From positions 1 through 41,398 of the forward strand of contig CAVCIU010000009.1 of assembly GCA_963602355.1 (NCBI GenBank): DNA of 41,398 nucleotides. The letters are read 5' to 3'. Both the position numbers and the translations under genes were made by a program. Below are positions 30,190 through 37,265 of the stretch, piece by piece. Numbering within the stretch: position 1 is the stretch's first letter; each line of letters starts with the position of its first letter. The DNA is from UBA791 sp963602355. GTDB lineage: Bacteria; Cyanobacteriota; Vampirovibrionia; Gastranaerophilales; Gastranaerophilaceae. Below the pieces are notes generated by a model. The model was not told the DNA's origin, made no database searches, and worked only from the letters and a program-made list of their open reading frames with translations.

Positions 30190-31707
30190 ATGATTAATTC
30201 AATTTCAAATACAAGTGTTCCAAAAGTTAACAATAAAGCAACTAAAACAAGCATTTTCTATATCAATGACTTACACGGTCAAAACATGAAAATGGAAAAA
30301 GTTTACAATGCTTCTAAAGTATTTGATGAATTTGTACCTTCTAACGGTGTTAACAAATTAAAATTATCTTCTGGCGACATTTTATTAGGTGAAAACAAAA
30401 AACCTAACAAAATCGCTGCTAAATTTATGGATTTAATCGGTATCACAGCTACAGCTGTTGGTAACCACGAATGTGATTCAGATCCTAAAACATTATATGA
30501 ATTAACAAAAGACAAAGCTTATAAAATGTTAGGTTTGAATGCTAAAATTGATGCTACAAACCCAATGAAATCAAGAATTGAAAAATCATACATCGAAACA
30601 AAAGAAGATGGTCAAAAATATGGTATTATCGGTTTAATGCCACCAGATTTATTCACTAGAATGTCTAAACCAGACAACTATAAAGATTTAAAAATGGACG
30701 ATTTTGACCAAACTATCAAAGATGTACAAGCAGAAGTTGATAGATTACAAGAACAAGGTGTAAATAAAATTATCGTATTATCTCACGCAGGTAATGCAAA
30801 CGAAAAAAGATTAGCTCAAGAAACATCTGGTATCGACGTAATTTTAGGTGGTCATTCACACGAATTAATCAAAGGTGTTAAAGAAGGTGAAAACTTATTA
30901 TACGGTAAAGATGGTAACCCAGTAGTCATTACACAAGCCGGCAAAGATGCTGATAACATTGGTGTTTTAAACTTAGAATTTGATGCTGACGGTGTAATCA
31001 CAAAAGTTCAAAACAACGTATCACCAACAAAAGCTTTCAGAAGAAACTTAATTATGAAATTCTTCTCAGAAAAATGTTTAGGTAAACCTGAAAAAGTTGG
31101 TTCAATCAAAGCATCTTGTCCAGAACCAGAAAACAGAATTGCAAGCGAAAATCCACATGCTGATTTCGTTGCAGATGCAATGAGAGATTTCACAGGGGCA
31201 GACATAACACTATTAGGTTCAGCAAACCTAAGAAACACATTTGAACAAGGCGAAATCACTACAAGAGAAATCTCAAGCATCGTTCCTTTCAAAAATGGTA
31301 TGGCATTAATTCCATTAAGTGAAAAAACTATCGTTGACGCATTAAAATTCGGTGCTCATTCATTAGTTTCTCCTGGTACAAAACCTGGTATCTTACAAGT
31401 TTCTGGTATGAACTACGAAATCAACAAAAAAGGTGAATTATTATCAGCAGAAGTTGTAGGTAAAGACGGTAACGTAACAAAATTAGATATCAACAATCCA
31501 AGCGAAGACAAAACTTTCAAAGTTGCAATGGATACATATTATGCAAATGGTAGAGACGGTTTCGAAATGTTAAAATCAATGGATAAAGCAGAAGCTGTAT
31601 TTGAAGAAGACAAAGATTATATGGTTGCTGAATACATTAAAAAACTTCAAAACGAAGGTAAAGAAATCGAAATCAAAAACCAAAACAGAATTAAAATCGT
31701 TGAGTAA
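30190..31707 (+). CDS. 5'-nucleotidase-family metallophosphatase without signal peptide
   Basis: Two domains: an N-terminal calcineurin-like metallophosphatase with NDLHG (26-30), GNHE (91-94), SHAGN (198-202) and GGHSH (220-224), and a C-terminal 5'-nucleotidase domain (about 310-500, with ANLRNTFEQGEIT and NGRDGFEML). Family members usually are periplasmic and hydrolyse nucleotides or cyclic nucleotides. This one has no Sec signal or lipobox; its first 20 residues are polar, Ser/Asn/Lys-rich, as in flagellar or type III substrates. Codon use is strongly biased (TTA leucine, AAC, GGT), suggesting high expression. AGGTAGG lies before the ATG. Confidence 0.9.
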   Translation: MINSISNTSVPKVNNKATKTSIFYINDLHGQNMKMEKVYNASKVFDEFVPSNGVNKLKLSSGDILLGENKKPNKIAAKFMDLIGITATAVGNHECDSDPKTLYELTKDKAYKMLGLNAKIDATNPMKSRIEKSYIETKEDGQKYGIIGLMPPDLFTRMSKPDNYKDLKMDDFDQTIKDVQAEVDRLQEQGVNKIIVLSHAGNANEKRLAQETSGIDVILGGHSHELIKGVKEGENLLYGKDGNPVVITQAGKDADNIGVLNLEFDADGVITKVQNNVSPTKAFRRNLIMKFFSEKCLGKPEKVGSIKASCPEPENRIASENPHADFVADAMRDFTGADITLLGSANLRNTFEQGEITTREISSIVPFKNGMALIPLSEKTIVDALKFGAHSLVSPGTKPGILQVSGMNYEINKKGELLSAEVVGKDGNVTKLDINNPSEDKTFKVAMDTYYANGRDGFEMLKSMDKAEAVFEEDKDYMVAEYIKKLQNEGKEIEIKNQNRIKIVE

Positions 31708-31731
31708 GCCAAAAATAATTTAAAGTAGAGA

Positions 31732-31766
31732 AAAAAGACTAAACTTGATAAGAGTTTAGTCTTTTT
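31732..31766 (+). terminator. Rho-independent terminator
   Basis: AAAAAGACTAAACT (31732-31745) pairs perfectly with AGTTTAGTCTTTTT (31753-31766), loop TGATAAG. It ends the nucleotidase transcript. The following 106 bp before the FliJ-like gene hold a possible -10 (ATAATGAGTATAT) but no clear promoter. Confidence 0.9.
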
Positions 31767-31872
31767 ACATGTTTTGACTTATTTTCAAAAATCATTAAAA
31801 AATAATCATACAAATGGATGTGTAACAATTACAAAACATACTTCATAATGAGTATATGAAAGTATAGAGAGA

Positions 31873-32364
31873 ATGCCTTTTGTTTACAGACTACAAAAAA
31901 TTCTTGATTTCAGAATAAGAAAGAAGGAGGCACAGCTTTTAGAGGTACAAAAAGCCCAATCGGCATTGTATCAGGCGGAAGAGGATATCCGAAGAAATCT
32001 TGCAGAAATTGAGGGTACAAAACAAAATATGCGACATTGTGATTACACAATGATGGAAGCATACGACAAGTATTTGCATCACCTATGGGACAAGGGTGAT
32101 CAATTAGAACTTGTACGACAAGAAAAAGAAGCGATACTAAAGCAAGAAGTTGCAAAATTGGTTGAGCTTGAACAGGCAGTAAAGGTACTTGAAAAACACA
32201 AAGAAAAGAGCAGAGACGAGTTCTTAAAAGAAGAAAAAGCGGCAGAGTTGAAGAATTATTCAGAACTAGGTGTTCAAAGATATTTCCAACAAACGCAAGA
32301 AAGAATTTTCGAAGAGGAAGAAGAATTACTAAAAAGACTTGAGAGTGAACAGAATGAAAATTAA
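31873..32364 (+). CDS. fliJ: FliJ-like flagellar export chaperone
   Basis: FliJ is the coiled-coil stalk of the flagellar export ATPase FliI and escorts substrates. The 163-residue protein is one long charged coiled coil, starting YRLQKILDFRIRKKEAQLLE, the usual FliJ opening. Its 3' end overlaps the FliK-like gene by 11 bp, a normal FliJ-FliK neighbourhood. The family is weakly conserved, so the call rests on the N-terminus, shape and context. Confidence 0.8.
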   Translation: MPFVYRLQKILDFRIRKKEAQLLEVQKAQSALYQAEEDIRRNLAEIEGTKQNMRHCDYTMMEAYDKYLHHLWDKGDQLELVRQEKEAILKQEVAKLVELEQAVKVLEKHKEKSRDEFLKEEKAAELKNYSELGVQRYFQQTQERIFEEEEELLKRLESEQNEN

Positions 32365-34210
32365 ACAAAATCAAACAGTTAACGAAACAAACATAAATCA
32401 GATGTCTACTCAAACACCTGTAAAAACTGGCGATACAACTTTTGTTGACGGTTTGAAGGATTTGGATATGGCAAATTCTATGAAAGAAACTTTGGATACG
32501 AAAGAAGTTGCTAAAAATTCTGTTGAAAACAAATCAGAAACTCTAGAAGATGATGCTTCTAAAAAAATAAATGATTTCTGTCAGTCTAATATTAATTACG
32601 TTTCAAAAAACGAAACTGATAAAAAAGAAACTATGCCAAAGATGATTATGGAAGAGGTTGTTCCAGAAGAGGCAAAACATACTACTCCAAAAGCTTCTAT
32701 GGAAGAATTTGAATATTTTGAAAAGAGCAATAACCAATTTTTAGCTTTAGAACAAACTATTCAAACAATAAGTGAATTACCAAAAAATAATAAAAATGAA
32801 TTAAAATCAGAAATTAAAGACAATAATAAACTTCAAGAACACGAAGAAGTTCAATTAAGTGTTGAAGATTTCAAACCAGAAGAAGTCAAAGAACAGTTAA
32901 AACCTCAAATTGACAGTTTGAATTCTATGAAGGATATTTCTACTCTTGAAGATGAAGAAATTTCTAAAAATTTTAATACAATGAATAAAAAACATGATTT
33001 GAAATCTGAAACAAACAAAAATAATAATATGTTGGATAAGATTTTAAATGATGATGTTGATTTGGTTGGCAAAATTCCTGTAATGGAAGAAGTTGTTCCA
33101 AAAGAATTGAGACAACCAGAAAATAATTTTGATAACAAAATTGGTAAAGAAAATAAAGCAGAGATTAAATCTGTTAATGAAGTTGAAAATGTTTTAAACA
33201 AAGACTTTGATAACAAAGCTCAAAAAAATCTTGAAAAAACTTTTGAACCAAAACAAAATATTAACTCAAAATCTGAAATGAAATTTGACTCTAAGCTTGA
33301 AGTAAAACAACAAGTTGAGCCAGAGGTTGAACAAAAAACAGCCATTGAACAAAAGGCTGAAAATTCTGTATTTGAACAAAAACAATCAGCTACTCCAAAA
33401 TCTACTCAAGATTTAGAGTTGAAATCTACAACTATCGGTAGAACAGCTGTTGAACCTGAAAAGAAACAACCTTTAGAAGATTTAAACAAATTCTTGACTG
33501 AAATTATGTCAGAAGATACTGTTGAGGATTTGAAATCTAAAGATGTTTCAATGATTGATGACAATACTCTTTTGACAGAAGAAATTAAAAATTACTACAA
33601 CCTAAACAAAGCTCAAAACTTGGCGGCGACAGAAGATGTTAAAAATGTAATTAACGAAAGAATTGCTGAAATTGACGATTTAGCATCAATTGTTGAAACT
33701 GCTCAAGAGGCTAAATCTGTTCAAAAAGAATTGAAATCTTTAGATGTTCAAAAGGTTCAACCAAAAAAAGTTGAAACTAAACAACTAAAAATGACAGAGC
33801 AAGATGCTAATTTCTTTATTGAATTAGTAAAAAATAATCAAGAAACAGGTCAAACAGCTACTGACACTGCAACACAAATTTTACAAGATTTGCAACAAGC
33901 AGACGAAGCTCAACAAACAACTAGAGTTTCAAAAGCCTTAGCTGACATGATTGGTGAAGCTGCAAAAACTAACAAACCTTTCAGAATAGATTTTGACAAA
34001 AACATTTCTGTCATTATAAAGATAGATAGAGAGGGTAAGATTTCAGCAGAATTTTTACCAGGAGACAAGGCAGTTGAGCAATTCTTGAGAACTCAATTGC
34101 CAATGCTACGCCAAAAATTCAATGACGAAAATATCGATTATAAAGATTTGAATTATCGTCAATCAAACGGTGGTAGACAAAATAGAGAGAGAAGAAGAAG
34201 AGGAGAATAG
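32354..34210 (+). CDS. fliK: FliK-like hook-length control protein
   Basis: The start is taken at the ATG at 32354, overlapping the FliJ-like gene, rather than at an upstream TTG. The 618-residue protein is mostly disordered and rich in Lys, Glu, Asn and Gln (about 1-480), with repeated EEVVPEE/EEVVPKE phrases. It ends in a folded domain (about 530-600: FRIDFDKNISVIIKIDREGK, then ISAEFLPGD) typical of the FliK C-terminal domain that switches export specificity, and a basic tail. It lies between FliJ-like and rod/hook-type genes. Confidence 0.8.
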   Translation: MKIKQNQTVNETNINQMSTQTPVKTGDTTFVDGLKDLDMANSMKETLDTKEVAKNSVENKSETLEDDASKKINDFCQSNINYVSKNETDKKETMPKMIMEEVVPEEAKHTTPKASMEEFEYFEKSNNQFLALEQTIQTISELPKNNKNELKSEIKDNNKLQEHEEVQLSVEDFKPEEVKEQLKPQIDSLNSMKDISTLEDEEISKNFNTMNKKHDLKSETNKNNNMLDKILNDDVDLVGKIPVMEEVVPKELRQPENNFDNKIGKENKAEIKSVNEVENVLNKDFDNKAQKNLEKTFEPKQNINSKSEMKFDSKLEVKQQVEPEVEQKTAIEQKAENSVFEQKQSATPKSTQDLELKSTTIGRTAVEPEKKQPLEDLNKFLTEIMSEDTVEDLKSKDVSMIDDNTLLTEEIKNYYNLNKAQNLAATEDVKNVINERIAEIDDLASIVETAQEAKSVQKELKSLDVQKVQPKKVETKQLKMTEQDANFFIELVKNNQETGQTATDTATQILQDLQQADEAQQTTRVSKALADMIGEAAKTNKPFRIDFDKNISVIIKIDREGKISAEFLPGDKAVEQFLRTQLPMLRQKFNDENIDYKDLNYRQSNGGRQNRERRRRGE

Positions 34211-34213
34211 AGA

Positions 34214-35053
34214 ATGAACGATTCATTTATGATTGCCCTAAATGCTCAAAAGGCAACAAACAACTGGATGGGAGCAATTACAGAAAACTTAGCTAATATC
34301 TATACTCCTGGGTATAAAGAGAAGAAAATTAGCTTTCAAACATTTTTAAACGGGTCAGTGCTTGATAATTCAAGTGTAAACTTCAGTCAAGGTAAATCAA
34401 CACCAGGTACAGGTAATGCTAACCTATTCTTAGAAGGTGAAGGTTTCTTTATGATAAAAGGTGAAGACGGCAAAACTGTTTACACAAGACACGGTGAATT
34501 TGATTTTGATGCTGAAGGTGCATATAAAACTAAAGATGGCATGAATGTTCAAGGTTATATCTTGAACGATAAAGGCGAAATTATGGCTGGTACAAAAGCC
34601 GTTAAAAACGATGTTTACCAAGAGACTACTTTAAAAGGTGGCGCAATGGATTTACCTACAACAAACATTAAGTTGTGGATTGACCCTAACAATGGTAAAT
34701 ATTTAGGTAAATATGATGATTACGAAATCAAAGAAGACGGTACAATTTATGGTAAAGCTGACGGCGGTAAAAGAAAAGTTCCTTTATACAAGGTAGCTCA
34801 AGCAAGTTTCCATAATAAAAACGGCTTGTATGAAATCAAAGATAATCAATACATTGAAACTCCAGAATCTGGTAGACCTGTAATGGGTAGAGCAGAAGTT
34901 CGTTCAGGCTTGATTGAACTTTCAAATGCTGGTTTCAAAGATAATATCAACAGCTTCCAATTGGCAAAAGTTCAAATGGAATTGGCAAACAAATTGATTT
35001 CATCAAACAAAGAACTACTACAAGAAGCATTAAGATTAGTAAGTGGTTCATAG
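34214..35053 (+). CDS. Flagellar rod/hook protein, FlgF/FlgG/FlgE family
   Basis: The 279-residue protein has the N-terminal rod motif variant (ITENLANIYTPGYKEKKISF, about 23-42; usual form NLANxxTxGFK), a middle beta domain with FLEGEGFFMI and TRHGEFDFDAEGAYKT (typical of FlgF/FlgG), and the C-terminal helix (FQLAKVQMELANKLISSNKE) that packs in the axial structure. Size is closest to FlgF/FlgG. Place after fliK would suit a hook protein, so the exact paralogue is open. GGAG precedes the ATG 3 bp after the FliK-like stop. Confidence 0.85.
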   Translation: MNDSFMIALNAQKATNNWMGAITENLANIYTPGYKEKKISFQTFLNGSVLDNSSVNFSQGKSTPGTGNANLFLEGEGFFMIKGEDGKTVYTRHGEFDFDAEGAYKTKDGMNVQGYILNDKGEIMAGTKAVKNDVYQETTLKGGAMDLPTTNIKLWIDPNNGKYLGKYDDYEIKEDGTIYGKADGGKRKVPLYKVAQASFHNKNGLYEIKDNQYIETPESGRPVMGRAEVRSGLIELSNAGFKDNINSFQLAKVQMELANKLISSNKELLQEALRLVSGS

Positions 35054-35080
35054 ACAAGTGTAATGTTAAACTCCATTTTC

Positions 35081-35105
35081 TAAGGGACATTCCCTGTCCC
35101 TTTTT
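35081..35105 (+). terminator. Rho-independent terminator
   Basis: AAGGGACA (35081-35088) pairs with TGTCCCTT (35094-35101), then TTTT. It ends the fliJ-fliK-flg transcript. Confidence 0.85.
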
Positions 35106-35114
35106 ATTAAGTTT

Positions 35115-35155
35115 AAACGAGGGCGAAATTTCTTTGAAATTTCGCCCTCGTTTTT
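35115..35155. terminator. Second, longer terminator hairpin in tandem
   Basis: An 18-bp perfect stem (35115-35132 with 35136-35153, core CGAGGGCGAAATTTC) encloses a 3-base TTT loop and runs into further T residues. With A residues in front, it can also act on the minus strand. It insulates the highly expressed gene at 35400. Confidence 0.85.
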
Positions 35156-35203
35156 CACAAAATATTCCCCTCAAAACCATGATGAACTTGGCTTTTTAAG
35201 TAT

Positions 35204-35232
35204 TTGTTAAGTTTTGTTACAATGAGTATATC
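35204..35232 (+). promoter_or_regulatory. Putative promoter of the annexin-repeat gene
   Basis: TTGTTA (35204-35209), a 17-bp spacer and TATATC (35227-35232). If used, it gives an unusually long leader of about 160 nt (to 35399) with no open frame. The leader contains GCCGAAAA at 35272, which lacks a sigma-28 partner. Confidence 0.4.
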
Positions 35233-35399
35233 CTTGTTAATAAAGGGTTTGAGCGATTTGAATAAAAATATGCCGAAAACATTTGTCAATCATGAGTTTG
35301 AGATTGTTTTTATATTAATGTAAGGGATATTAAAAGATAAAAGATTTAATAAAACTTTCAAACACACACTAAGAAACATAGGAAAACGGGGAATTATAT

Positions 35400-36245
35400 A
35401 TGACATTTAATTATGGTTTAAACACTGGTTTAGGATTTGGTCTTAACAATTACGGTTTAACTGGCGGATTGAACGGATACCAAACAGCAAGCGTTGATTA
35501 CTCAAAATTAAACATCTTCGCAAACACAATGGCTGGTCAATTCAACAACATTGCATACTCTCCAATTTCTGAAGCTTGTGTAAATATGGCAATGCCAACT
35601 TGGTTCAACAACATCGCAAACTGCTTCAACGTAAATTTCGCTGGTTTAGGTAACGGTGTTTTCGGTGGCATTACAAGAACAAACGGCAACGGTACAGCTC
35701 AAGCGGGTGCTAAAACAACAACTACAACAACAGTTGCAGATACAACAAAAGTTGACGAAAAAGCAAAAGCTGGTTCAGCAACTCAAACAGATAAAAAACA
35801 AGCAGCTGCAAAAGCTAAATCTGAAAAAGTTCAAAAAGAAGCAAACGAAATTTGCGAAAAATTATATGTAGCTATGAAAGGTATCGGTACTGATAATAAA
35901 GCAGTAGATGAAGCTTTAGCTAGAATTAACAAAGACAACGTTCTTGAAGTTATGGAAACATACATCAACCAATACTCAGATGATATGGACGGTGAAACAT
36001 TAATCGAATCATTACAAAATGAAGAATGGGTAGGTTGGTCAGGAAGATTAACAAAAATCACAAATGGTTTAAAAGATAAATTAGCAGCAAGAGCATCAGA
36101 AATGGGCTTAGATGCAGAAGCTAAATCATTCAAAGCAAAAGTTTCAGCAGAAAACAACAGCTGGTTCAACATCGATGACGAAGTTGTAAACAACCACTTC
36201 AACACAATGTTAGCAGCAATGATTACAAAAAGAGACAATGGCTAA
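35400..36245 (+). CDS. Abundant protein with one annexin-type repeat
   Basis: The 281-residue protein has a Gly/Asn/aromatic N-terminus (1-95), a Thr/Ala/Lys linker (about 98-145) and a helical C-terminal half. Residues 155-215 match an annexin repeat: AMKGIGTD (158-165), then helices, with a glutamate 38 residues after the GTD aspartate, as in the type II calcium site of annexins. Only one repeat is seen; eukaryotic annexins have four. There is no signal peptide. Codon use is strongly biased (AAC, TTC, GCA), implying high expression. GGGGA precedes the ATG. Annexin-like domains occur in some bacterial toxins and secreted proteins; the role here is unknown. Confidence 0.8.
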   Translation: MTFNYGLNTGLGFGLNNYGLTGGLNGYQTASVDYSKLNIFANTMAGQFNNIAYSPISEACVNMAMPTWFNNIANCFNVNFAGLGNGVFGGITRTNGNGTAQAGAKTTTTTTVADTTKVDEKAKAGSATQTDKKQAAAKAKSEKVQKEANEICEKLYVAMKGIGTDNKAVDEALARINKDNVLEVMETYINQYSDDMDGETLIESLQNEEWVGWSGRLTKITNGLKDKLAARASEMGLDAEAKSFKAKVSAENNSWFNIDDEVVNNHFNTMLAAMITKRDNG

Positions 36246-36272
36246 GAAAAAATAAAAGAGTAGATGTGAAAT

Positions 36273-36302
36273 AAAAGAGTTCCCAAACGGGAACTCTTTT
36301 TA
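36273..36302. terminator. Bidirectional rho-independent terminator
   Basis: AAAAGAGTTCCC (36273-36284) pairs perfectly with GGGAACTCTTTT (36289-36300) over AAAC. It ends the annexin-repeat gene and, on the other strand, can end the 69-aa gene. Confidence 0.9.
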
Positions 36303-36327
36303 TATGTTAATAATTGTAGTTCTAAAT

Positions 36328-36357
36328 GTCATTGCGAACGGAAGTTAAGCAATCCAA
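36328..36357. repeat. Remnant of a dispersed intergenic repeat
   Basis: GTCATTGCGAACGGAAG, then TTAAGCAATCCAA, has the form of the GTCATTGCGAG...GAAGCAATC repeats scattered in many bacterial genomes. A related end (GAAGCAATCCAA) is near 13592-13603. Confidence 0.5.
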
Positions 36358-36392
36358 AAGCGACAGCATAAGTCTATTCACTATTCATTAAC

Positions 36393-36602
36393 CTATTTTC
36401 TACGAATAGTCGCAGTGTTTTCAAACATAAAACGTCCACCGCTTAGTGCTAGCATTTTTAGTGAACACATACCTTCTTGTACGTTAAATACTCCGATACT
36501 TGTTAATCTTGTTGCCATTAATTCGTTTAAATCTTCTGGAGCTATAAACAAACCACAGTTTTCGTTGCATTCGTTATTATTAAATGGACATTGTTGAAAC
36601 AT
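36393..36602 (-). CDS. Small cysteine-containing protein (69 aa)
   Basis: AGGGAG lies just before the ATG and a good extended -10 promoter lies upstream. The N-terminus MFQQCPFNNNECNENCGLFI has a CX6CX3C pattern, with a fourth cysteine at about 46, fitting a small zinc or iron-sulfur site. Short proteins with CPF...C...C-LFI/LYI starts are seen in phages and Firmicutes without known role. Convergent with the annexin-repeat gene. Confidence 0.7.
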   Translation of the reverse strand: MFQQCPFNNNECNENCGLFIAPEDLNELMATRLTSIGVFNVQEGMCSLKMLALSGGRFMFENTATIRRK

Positions 36603-36629
36603 TTCTTCTCCCTAAATTTTCTTTTTTAC

Positions 36630-36658
36630 ATTGTAGCATTGTTTATGGTTTATGCGAA
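36630..36658 (-). promoter_or_regulatory. Promoter of the 69-aa gene
   Basis: On the minus strand TTCGCA (36658-36653), 17 bp, TACAAT (36635-36630) with a TGC extension immediately before the -10 (extended -10 type). Confidence 0.55.
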
Positions 36659-36673
36659 ATTTTTTACAAAAAG

Positions 36674-36699
36674 AAAGAGGTCAAATTTTTGACCTCTTT
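36674..36699 (-). terminator. Terminator of the 51-aa gene
   Basis: AAAGAGGTCAA pairs with TTGACCTCTTT (36674-36699). On the minus strand the stem is followed by CTTTTTG, giving the T-tract. It separates the 51-aa gene from the 69-aa gene. Confidence 0.75.
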
Positions 36700-36779
36700 A
36701 AAATTCATCTTTCTTCTTTTTTCATACAGATTGCTGTTTGTTTTCACACACCCGATTTCTCGGTTCTCTACACACTCTA

Positions 36780-36935
36780 TTATTTTACAGCAACCAACAT
36801 AGTTTGAATGCCTTGTTCGTTAGTTAGCATTCTTGCAGATGCCATAGCCATTGATCTGCGTTTTTTTGCTCCTCTCAAAATAAATTCAACACTGTTATCA
36901 ATATTAGTAGTTGGTAATTCGATTTTTCTTAACAT
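36780..36935 (-). CDS. 51-aa basic protein under a sigma-28-type promoter
   Basis: ATG at 36935 has AAAGGA 9 nt upstream; the frame runs 51 codons to TAA. The N-terminus is MLRKIELPTTNIDNS; the middle has GAKKRRSMAMASARML, very basic and Met/Ala-rich; the end is QTMLVAVK. No signal or membrane segment. The helix around FILRGAKKRRSM faintly recalls RNA polymerase omega, but this is not a confident match. A sigma-28-type promoter, a Shine-Dalgarno and a terminator frame it precisely, which makes it a real gene. A late-flagellar role is inferred. Confidence 0.7.
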   Translation of the reverse strand: MLRKIELPTTNIDNSVEFILRGAKKRRSMAMASARMLTNEQGIQTMLVAVK

Positions 36936-36977
36936 ATTCACATATCCTTTTTATTAGTTATCTTGCTTACAAGTTAT

Positions 36978-37005
36978 ATATCGGCAACTTTTTGTGATAA
37001 CTTTA
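36978..37005 (-). promoter_or_regulatory. Sigma-28 (FliA)-type promoter
   Basis: On the minus strand TAAAGTTA (37005-36998), a 12-bp gap, then GCCGATAT (36985-36978). It matches the FliA consensus at 7 of 8 positions in both boxes, with the same gap as the promoter at 13753. It points at the 51-aa gene. Confidence 0.7.
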
Positions 37006-37040
37006 GAGATTTGAACTCTTATGTTAAGAAGTTGTTACAA

Positions 37041-37262
37041 TTACCATTTGAATTCGTCTGGAACTGGGTCATAGCCACCTTCGTGCAGTGGGTGGCATTT
37101 AGAAATTCTTTTTATTCCTAGCCAAAGTCCTTTAACAAGCCCAAATTTAATAATGGCTTGTTTTGTATATTCTGAGCAAGTTGGCGCAAATCTACATACT
37201 GGCGGTGTTAATCTCGAAATTTTTTGATAGATTTCTATCAAGAATAAAACAATTTTCTTCAT
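37041..37262 (-). CDS. yidD: Membrane protein insertion efficiency factor YidD
   Basis: A small amphipathic membrane-associated protein that aids YidC-dependent insertion. The 73-residue protein has PPVCRFAPTCSEYTKQAI, the central G...G...L...RI block, then CHPLHEGGYDPVP, diagnostic of the family. It lies 3 bp after the flhA stop, unusual because yidD normally sits with rnpA and yidC, so it appears to be carried at the end of a flagellar export operon. Confidence 0.95.
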   Translation of the reverse strand: MKKIVLFLIEIYQKISRLTPPVCRFAPTCSEYTKQAIIKFGLVKGLWLGIKRISKCHPLHEGGYDPVPDEFKW

Positions 37263-37265
37263 TTA

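Noticed and set aside
35272..35279. GCCGAAAA in the leader of the annexin-repeat gene as a sigma-28 -10
   Set aside because: The position where TAAAGT should lie (12 bp upstream) has no match; TTGTTA/TATATC upstream is the better promoter.
36049..36245. Second annexin repeat at the C-terminus of the 35400 product
   Set aside because: No second GxGT motif or correctly spaced acidic residue is present.
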